Positions 8,783-11,809 of a DNA stretch of 11,809 nucleotides are shown here, one piece after another. The notes beneath the pieces were generated by a model. The model saw nothing but the letters and a program-made list of their open reading frames with translations, made no database searches and was not told where the DNA came from. Each line of letters opens with the position of its first letter. Position 1 is the first letter of the stretch. The position numbers were made by a program, and so were the translations under genes. The DNA is from Lonsdalea britannica (GTDB lineage: Bacteria > Pseudomonadota > Gammaproteobacteria > Enterobacterales > Enterobacteriaceae). Where the stretch lies: positions 1 through 11,809 of the forward strand of contig NZ_CAMKXG010000095.1 of NCBI RefSeq assembly GCF_946477055.1, read 5' to 3'.

Positions 8783-10261
8783 TTATTCCTTGTCCAAACG
8801 TCCCACCAACGACAGTTCAAAATTCGCCCCCATATACTTGAAATGAGGACGTACGGACATCGCGACCTGATACCAACCCGGTTCACCTTCAACATCCAGA
8901 ACCTTGATCTGAGCGGCACGCAGTGGGCGACGGCTACGAACATCTGCCGGCGGGTTTTCCTGATCGGCAACGTACTGTTTGATCCAGCCGTTCAGTTCAC
9001 GTTCCAGATCCTGACGTTCTTTCCAGGAACCAATCTGTTCGCGCTGCAGCACTTTGATGTAGTGAGCAAGACGGTTGATAATGAACATGTATGGGAGCTG
9101 TGTGCCCAATTTGTAATTTGTTTCCGCGTCTTTCCCTTCTTTGGTGTTCGGGAACACCTTCGGTTTTTGCACCGAATTGGCAGAGAAAAATGCAGCATTA
9201 TCACTGTCTTTACGCATGGTCAGAGTGATGAAGCCTTCCTCTGCCATTTCGTATTCGCGACGATCGGTGATCAGAACTTCCGTCGGGATCTTGGCCTGCA
9301 GCTGACCCATCGCTTCATAAACGTGTACCGGCAGGTCGGTGATCGCGCCACCGCTCTGCGGACCGATGATGTTCGGGCACCAGCGATATTTCGCGAAGCT
9401 GTCCGTCAACGCCGTTCCCATCAGATAGGCCGTGTTGCCCCACAGGTAGTGATCGTGGTCAACGCTGATATCTTCTTTGTAGTTAAACCCTTTGATCGGG
9501 TTTTCTACCGGGTCGTACGGCAGACGCGCCAGGAAACGCGGTGCGGTCAGGCCCAGATAACGGGAATCTTCAGATTCGCGCAGAGAGCGCCACTTGGTGT
9601 AGGCCGGACCTTCGAAGACGGATTTAAGGTCTTTGATCGTCGGCAGTTCAGTGAAGCTATCCACGCCGAAGAACGTCGGATCAACCGATGAAATAAACGG
9701 AGAATGGGCCATCGCGCCCACTGCGCTCGTGTATTGCAACAGTTTGATATCCGGAGAACTTTGCGTGAAGGCATAGTCACCGATGACCGCGCCGATCGGC
9801 TGTCCGCCGAACTGGCCGTAACCGCTTGAGTAGACGTGCTTGTAGAAACCGGACTGAGTGATTTCAGGCGCGAACTCAAAGTCGTCCAGCAGCTCCTGCT
9901 TGGTGGCATGGAGCAATAGAATCTTGATGTTTTCACGGAAATCGGTGCGATCAACCATCAATTTCAGCGAACGCCAGGAGGATTCCAGTTCCTGAACTTC
10001 CTCAGCGTGCAAAATAACATCGACCTGCTTGCTGAGCTTTTTATCCAGCTCAACGATCATGCTATCCACCAGCGCCTTGTTGACCGGCTCGCTGGTATCG
10101 CCACTGTCCAGAATATTTGAAATCAGTGCGGCGATACCCTGCTTGGCGACGCTATAGCCTTCATCGACAGGCGTGAGTCGGGCTTGGGCCATGATCTCAT
10201 CAAGCAAGGAAGGAGCGGCACTTTCTGCGCCCGCCTGTACTTTCTCTTCTACTACTGACAT
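8783..10261 (-). CDS. tssC: T6SS sheath large subunit TssC (VipB)
   Basis: Large subunit of the contractile T6SS sheath (VipB/ImpC/EvpB family), 492 aa. TssB-TssC dimers polymerise around the Hcp tube, contract, and are recycled by ClpV. Residues 17-29, PSLLDEIMAQARL, match the N-terminal helix that ClpV recognises in this family. Further family blocks are ELESSWRSLKLMVDRTDF, the GYGQFGGQPIGAVIGDY stretch, the FLARLPYDP segment, the EVLITDRREYEMAEEGFI block and the C-terminal ANFELSLVGRLDKE. ATG at 10261 is chosen: AAGGGA lies about eight bases upstream, and the product then begins MSVVEEKVQ. An in-frame TTG at 10282 would add seven residues but lacks support. It follows tssB by 30 bp. Confidence 0.98.
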   Translation of the reverse strand: MSVVEEKVQAGAESAAPSLLDEIMAQARLTPVDEGYSVAKQGIAALISNILDSGDTSEPVNKALVDSMIVELDKKLSKQVDVILHAEEVQELESSWRSLKLMVDRTDFRENIKILLLHATKQELLDDFEFAPEITQSGFYKHVYSSGYGQFGGQPIGAVIGDYAFTQSSPDIKLLQYTSAVGAMAHSPFISSVDPTFFGVDSFTELPTIKDLKSVFEGPAYTKWRSLRESEDSRYLGLTAPRFLARLPYDPVENPIKGFNYKEDISVDHDHYLWGNTAYLMGTALTDSFAKYRWCPNIIGPQSGGAITDLPVHVYEAMGQLQAKIPTEVLITDRREYEMAEEGFITLTMRKDSDNAAFFSANSVQKPKVFPNTKEGKDAETNYKLGTQLPYMFIINRLAHYIKVLQREQIGSWKERQDLERELNGWIKQYVADQENPPADVRSRRPLRAAQIKVLDVEGEPGWYQVAMSVRPHFKYMGANFELSLVGRLDKE

Positions 10262-10291
10262 GTTTGTTTCCCTTCTCGTCAATCCAACGTA

Positions 10292-10795
10292 TTACTCAGC
10301 AGGTTTCACCAGATCCAGCTCTTTCAGCAGCTGTTCCCGCGCATCTTCGCTGGCCAGCAGATCCTGCAGACGATTACGGAATGCAGGGATGTTGCCAAGC
10401 GGTCCCTTCAGCGCAACCAGTGCTTCACGAAGATCTAAAAGCTTCTGCAATTCAGGCACTTGTTGAGCAATACGATCGGGGGAGAAATCGGCTAGAGATT
10501 CGATGTTCAGCTTTACAGGCAGGTCATCCTGGCTCTCTTCTTCCAGGCGATTAGGCACGCTGAAATTGAGTTCCAGTTTGGATTCTTTCATGACGGAAGA
10601 AAAATTGTTCTTGTCGATCGATACGGTAGAACGCTCCTCGATCGGCGTTTCTTCAGTACGACCTTTCATATTACCAACGACCATCAGGGTCAGCGGCAGT
10701 TCAATTTCGCTCTGCTGTCCCCCAGTTGCGGGTACATATTTGATATTGATGCGTTCCTTTGGTGCAACTGATGCACCGTCAATTCCTTTTCCCAT
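10292..10795 (-). CDS. tssB: T6SS sheath small subunit TssB (VipA)
   Basis: Small sheath subunit (VipA/ImpB family) of 167 aa, the standard length. It forms the interlocked heterodimer with TssC. Visible family motifs are SVAPKERINIKYVPATGG near the N-terminus, the ELPLTLMVVGNMKGR strand/turn, the VSIDKNNFSSVM segment, the LADFSPDRIAQQVPELQKLL block and the LKGPLGNIPAFRNRLQDLL helix. ATG at 10795 is the only reasonable start, since a TAA stop lies six codons upstream in frame. No convincing Shine-Dalgarno sequence precedes it (the preceding bases are CCTGGTATGCGAAT). A short upstream ORF with a strong ribosome-binding site spans this ATG, so translation may be coupled to it. This is the first T6SS gene of the operon in the window; hcp is not next to it. 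Confidence 0.97.
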   Translation of the reverse strand: MGKGIDGASVAPKERINIKYVPATGGQQSEIELPLTLMVVGNMKGRTEETPIEERSTVSIDKNNFSSVMKESKLELNFSVPNRLEEESQDDLPVKLNIESLADFSPDRIAQQVPELQKLLDLREALVALKGPLGNIPAFRNRLQDLLASEDAREQLLKELDLVKPAE

Positions 10796-10838
10796 ATTCG
10801 CATACCAGGTTTAGGCCCTGACTGGCCAGAAAAAACAT
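10779..10838 (-). CDS. Candidate 19-aa upstream ORF overlapping the tssB start
   Basis: An ATG at 10838 is preceded by GGAAGGAA (10845-10852) at a 6-nt spacing, the best ribosome-binding site near tssB. The frame encodes MFFLASQGLNLVCEYGKRN and stops at TGA 10779-10781. That stop lies 12 bases beyond the end of the tssB ATG, in another frame. The peptide resembles no protein I recognise. The likeliest role, if translated, is to bring ribosomes to the poorly marked tssB start by termination-reinitiation. It could also be a chance ORF. Function is inferred from placement only. Confidence 0.4.
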   Translation of the reverse strand: MFFLASQGLNLVCEYGKRN

Positions 10839-10844
10839 GGTCGA

Positions 10845-10852
10845 TTCCTTCC
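10845..10852 (-). promoter_or_regulatory. Strong Shine-Dalgarno-like sequence ahead of the upstream ORF
   Basis: GGAAGGAA on the minus strand, 6 nt from the ATG at 10838 but about 49 nt from the tssB ATG, so it is correctly placed for the small ORF and not for tssB. Confidence 0.55.
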
Positions 10853-10895
10853 AGGGTACGTCCGAGGTTAATTAGAACAACACTGTTCGGATAAG

Positions 10896-10920
10896 AAAAA
10901 TAAACTATTTTCCGTTTATC
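10896..10920 (-). terminator. Weak terminator-like hairpin in the tssB leader
   Basis: On the minus strand GATAAAC (10914-10920) can pair with GTTTATT (10899-10905) around an 8-base loop and is followed by a T-run whose first bases belong to the stem. The stem is AT-rich with one G-C pair and one G-T wobble, so it is far weaker than a normal intrinsic terminator. It lies inside the predicted leader, after the alternative stem-loops, where an attenuator could sit. It may be fortuitous. Confidence 0.25.
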
Positions 10921-10944
10921 GACCGGTGATATTACCTAAGTAAC

Positions 10945-10988
10945 TGGATATAACCAATATTACTTCCGCTTGGTATATCCATTACCAA
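10945..10988 (-). promoter_or_regulatory. Triple inverted-repeat element in the tssB leader (alternative stem-loops or operator cluster)
   Basis: Three related segments lie on the minus strand: TTGGTA (10988-10983), GGATATACCAA (10980-10970) and TTGGTTATATCC (10957-10946). The middle one can pair with the first (6 bp, 7-nt loop) or with the third (12 bp including the flanking T-A, one bulged base, 12-nt loop), but not with both. As RNA this looks like a two-state switch; as DNA it could be a cluster of TTGGTAT half-sites for a regulator. The repeats are seen directly; the role is inferred. Confidence 0.5.
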
Positions 10989-11051
10989 ATAGTAAAAAAG
11001 CAGTTAGCTTCGAGTTAATTGAACGGTATAGAACTAAATACTGACGAGGCG

Positions 11052-11081
11052 ATGATACACACACCTGTTACAGGCGGTCAA
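11052..11081 (-). promoter_or_regulatory. Predicted sigma-70 promoter for the T6SS operon
   Basis: The minus strand has -35 TTGACC (11081-11076, five of six consensus bases) and -10 TATCAT (11057-11052, five of six) with an 18-bp spacer. Transcription would start near 11045, giving a leader of about 250 nt before tssB. It lies just downstream of the terminator-like hairpin of the preceding gene. I saw no comparable sigma-54 site in the stretch. Confidence 0.5.
11064..11074. promoter_or_regulatory. Palindrome CCTGTTACAGG inside the promoter spacer
   Basis: Arms CCTGT and ACAGG flank one central base. The palindrome sits between the predicted -35 and -10 boxes, where a bound dimer would block or reposition RNA polymerase. 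It is short enough to occur by chance; no regulator is identified. Confidence 0.35.
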
Positions 11082-11196
11082 TAATAATATTATTCTGTAT
11101 TGCTAAAATAAAAACATCTATAAAATCATGGATATAAAAAGAATTTCAGAATCAAATAAGTGAATAAATCAATAAAAAACCAAGTTTTTCAAACAT

Positions 11197-11222
11197 AAGA
11201 AAAAGCCACAATAATGCGGCCT
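11197..11222 (-). terminator. Terminator-like hairpin between the unknown upstream gene and the T6SS promoter
   Basis: On the minus strand AGGCCGC (11222-11216) pairs with GTGGCTT (11209-11203), including two G-T wobbles, around a loop ATTATT. A run of five T (11204-11200) starts in the stem. The plus strand has no T-run after the hairpin, so the polarity is minus. It would insulate the T6SS operon from transcription coming from the gene that ends at 11473. Confidence 0.5.
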
Positions 11223-11472
11223 AAACTTTAATTAAGTTTGTTATAATGACTATGGTTATTATTTATATACAACTAATACCACTAAGTTACATAACACAAA
11301 AATGAACATATTGAGCCATAAACAGTAGCATTAACCGCCTCTTAGCGAGGTTTGGAGCACCATCATGCACTTTATCGGGAGGATCTCGAACAGCTACAAA
11401 AGAACATCAGAATGAGATGAAAAAAATGAAAATGACAAATTCACCCAATACGATCACCCACCTGTATGATTG
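11223..11472. other. AT-rich intergenic DNA without a recognisable gene
   Basis: This stretch lies between the unknown minus-strand frame and the terminator-like hairpin. It is AT-rich except for a GC-richer island at about 11333-11397, which begins with a small inverted repeat CCTC-TTAGC-GAGG (11338-11350). The island carries short open frames on both strands, none with a convincing start and ribosome-binding site. I see no tRNA, insertion-sequence ends or long repeats. Confidence 0.5.
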
Positions 11473-11809
11473 TTATCTAATAATACCAGTTGAGTTCCCA
11501 AGCTTAATTATTCTATTAAACACGGCATCCCTCGCAACACCATTAACATCTCTATCACTCACTTCAAGAGAATAACAAAGCGTCAATAAATCATCGAAAA
11601 CCGATAATGTCCTGACAATATTACTTAGTACGGCCCTAATCCCCGTCCTATAAAGCTCAGTTATTTTAATACCATTAGGGAACAACAGATTAGATAAGAC
11701 CATACGATATGTTCGCAATTTTGGATAAATAAAGTTTTTGGGACTGATAACTTGTCTGTATAAAAACAAAAAACAGAACGGTGTAAAATCAAACGATGAG
11801 ATAATGTCG
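11473..11809 (-). CDS. Unrecognised AT-rich reading frame, C-terminal 111 codons (5' end outside window)
   Basis: The minus-strand frame is open from the right edge to TAA at 11473-11475, so its start is probably outside the window. Internal candidates (TTG at 11769, or an ATG giving MVLSNLLFPNG) have no clear ribosome-binding site. The visible part has a hydrophobic aromatic segment (FTPFCFLFLYRQ), then YPKLRTYRMVLSNLLFP, then a probably helical section around ELYRTGIRAVLSNIVRTLSVFDDLLTLCYSLEV, and ends KLGNSTGIIR. I do not recognise the family. Base composition is far more AT-rich than the T6SS genes, suggesting separate ancestry. At the edge of a T6SS cluster an effector, immunity or regulatory protein would fit, but nothing in the sequence shows this. 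It could also be a chance open frame. Confidence 0.4.
   Translation of the reverse strand, partial: DIISSFDFTPFCFLFLYRQVISPKNFIYPKLRTYRMVLSNLLFPNGIKITELYRTGIRAVLSNIVRTLSVFDDLLTLCYSLEVSDRDVNGVARDAVFNRIIKLGNSTGIIR

Noticed and set aside
8357..9691. A 444-codon plus-strand open frame antisense to tssE and tssC
   Set aside because: It lies wholly opposite two well-conserved T6SS genes. Long antisense frames arise from GC-biased codon use, and the translation has no recognisable motif and many basic and aromatic runs typical of shadow frames.
11083..11094. Perfect AATAATATTATT palindrome near the promoter
   Set aside because: Such AT-only palindromes are expected by chance in this composition; it may help H-NS binding, but there is no specific evidence.
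10796..11100. Possible sigma-54 promoter, as found in some T6SS clusters
   Set aside because: I found no convincing GG-N10-GC element with the flanking consensus on the minus strand in this region.
11242..11247. TATAAT on the plus strand as a rightward promoter
   Set aside because: No -35-like hexamer lies 15-19 bp upstream and no plus-strand gene follows.
11418..11579. Plus-strand frame beginning MKKMKMTNSPN
   Set aside because: It overlaps the longer minus-strand frame, contains a low-complexity Leu/Ser/Thr run, has no convincing ribosome-binding site, and resembles an AT-rich shadow.

Overview
The window is most of a canonical type VI secretion system (T6SS) structural operon, read entirely on the minus strand from about 10.8 kb leftward to the left edge. 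The protein sequences, gene order and GC-rich codon use suggest an enterobacterium, possibly of the soft-rot group (Pectobacterium/Dickeya/Brenneria-like). That taxonomic guess rests on general resemblance only.

Operon order, right to left: tssB (sheath), tssC (sheath), tssE (baseplate), tssF (baseplate), tssG (baseplate), an FHA-domain gene (tagH/fha type), tssJ (outer-membrane lipoprotein), tssK (baseplate-membrane adaptor), tssL (DotU/IcmH inner-membrane protein) and tssH/clpV (sheath-recycling AAA+ ATPase, cut by the left edge after 567 codons). This order matches the vip/vas cluster of Vibrio cholerae. Junctions run from 1-nt or longer overlaps to 30-bp gaps, so one polycistronic, translationally coupled transcript is likely. 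tssA, tssM, hcp (tssD) and vgrG (tssI) are not in the window and must lie elsewhere.

The roughly 1 kb to the right of tssB (10796-11809) is strikingly AT-rich and differs from the operon. From right to left it holds: an unrecognised minus-strand reading frame that enters from the right edge and stops at 11473; about 250 bp of mostly featureless DNA with a small GC-richer island; a minus-strand terminator-like hairpin (about 11197-11222); a near-consensus sigma-70 promoter (11052-11081) with a palindrome in its spacer; and a predicted leader of about 250 nt. The leader contains two mutually exclusive stem-loops, a weak terminator-like element, and a short upstream ORF with a good ribosome-binding site that overlaps the tssB start codon. 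tssB itself has no obvious Shine-Dalgarno sequence.

The secretion genes are standard family members. The least explained part, and the best candidate for something undescribed, is this leader/promoter region and the unknown AT-rich gene upstream of it. No CRISPR array, tRNA, rRNA or intact insertion sequence was seen.
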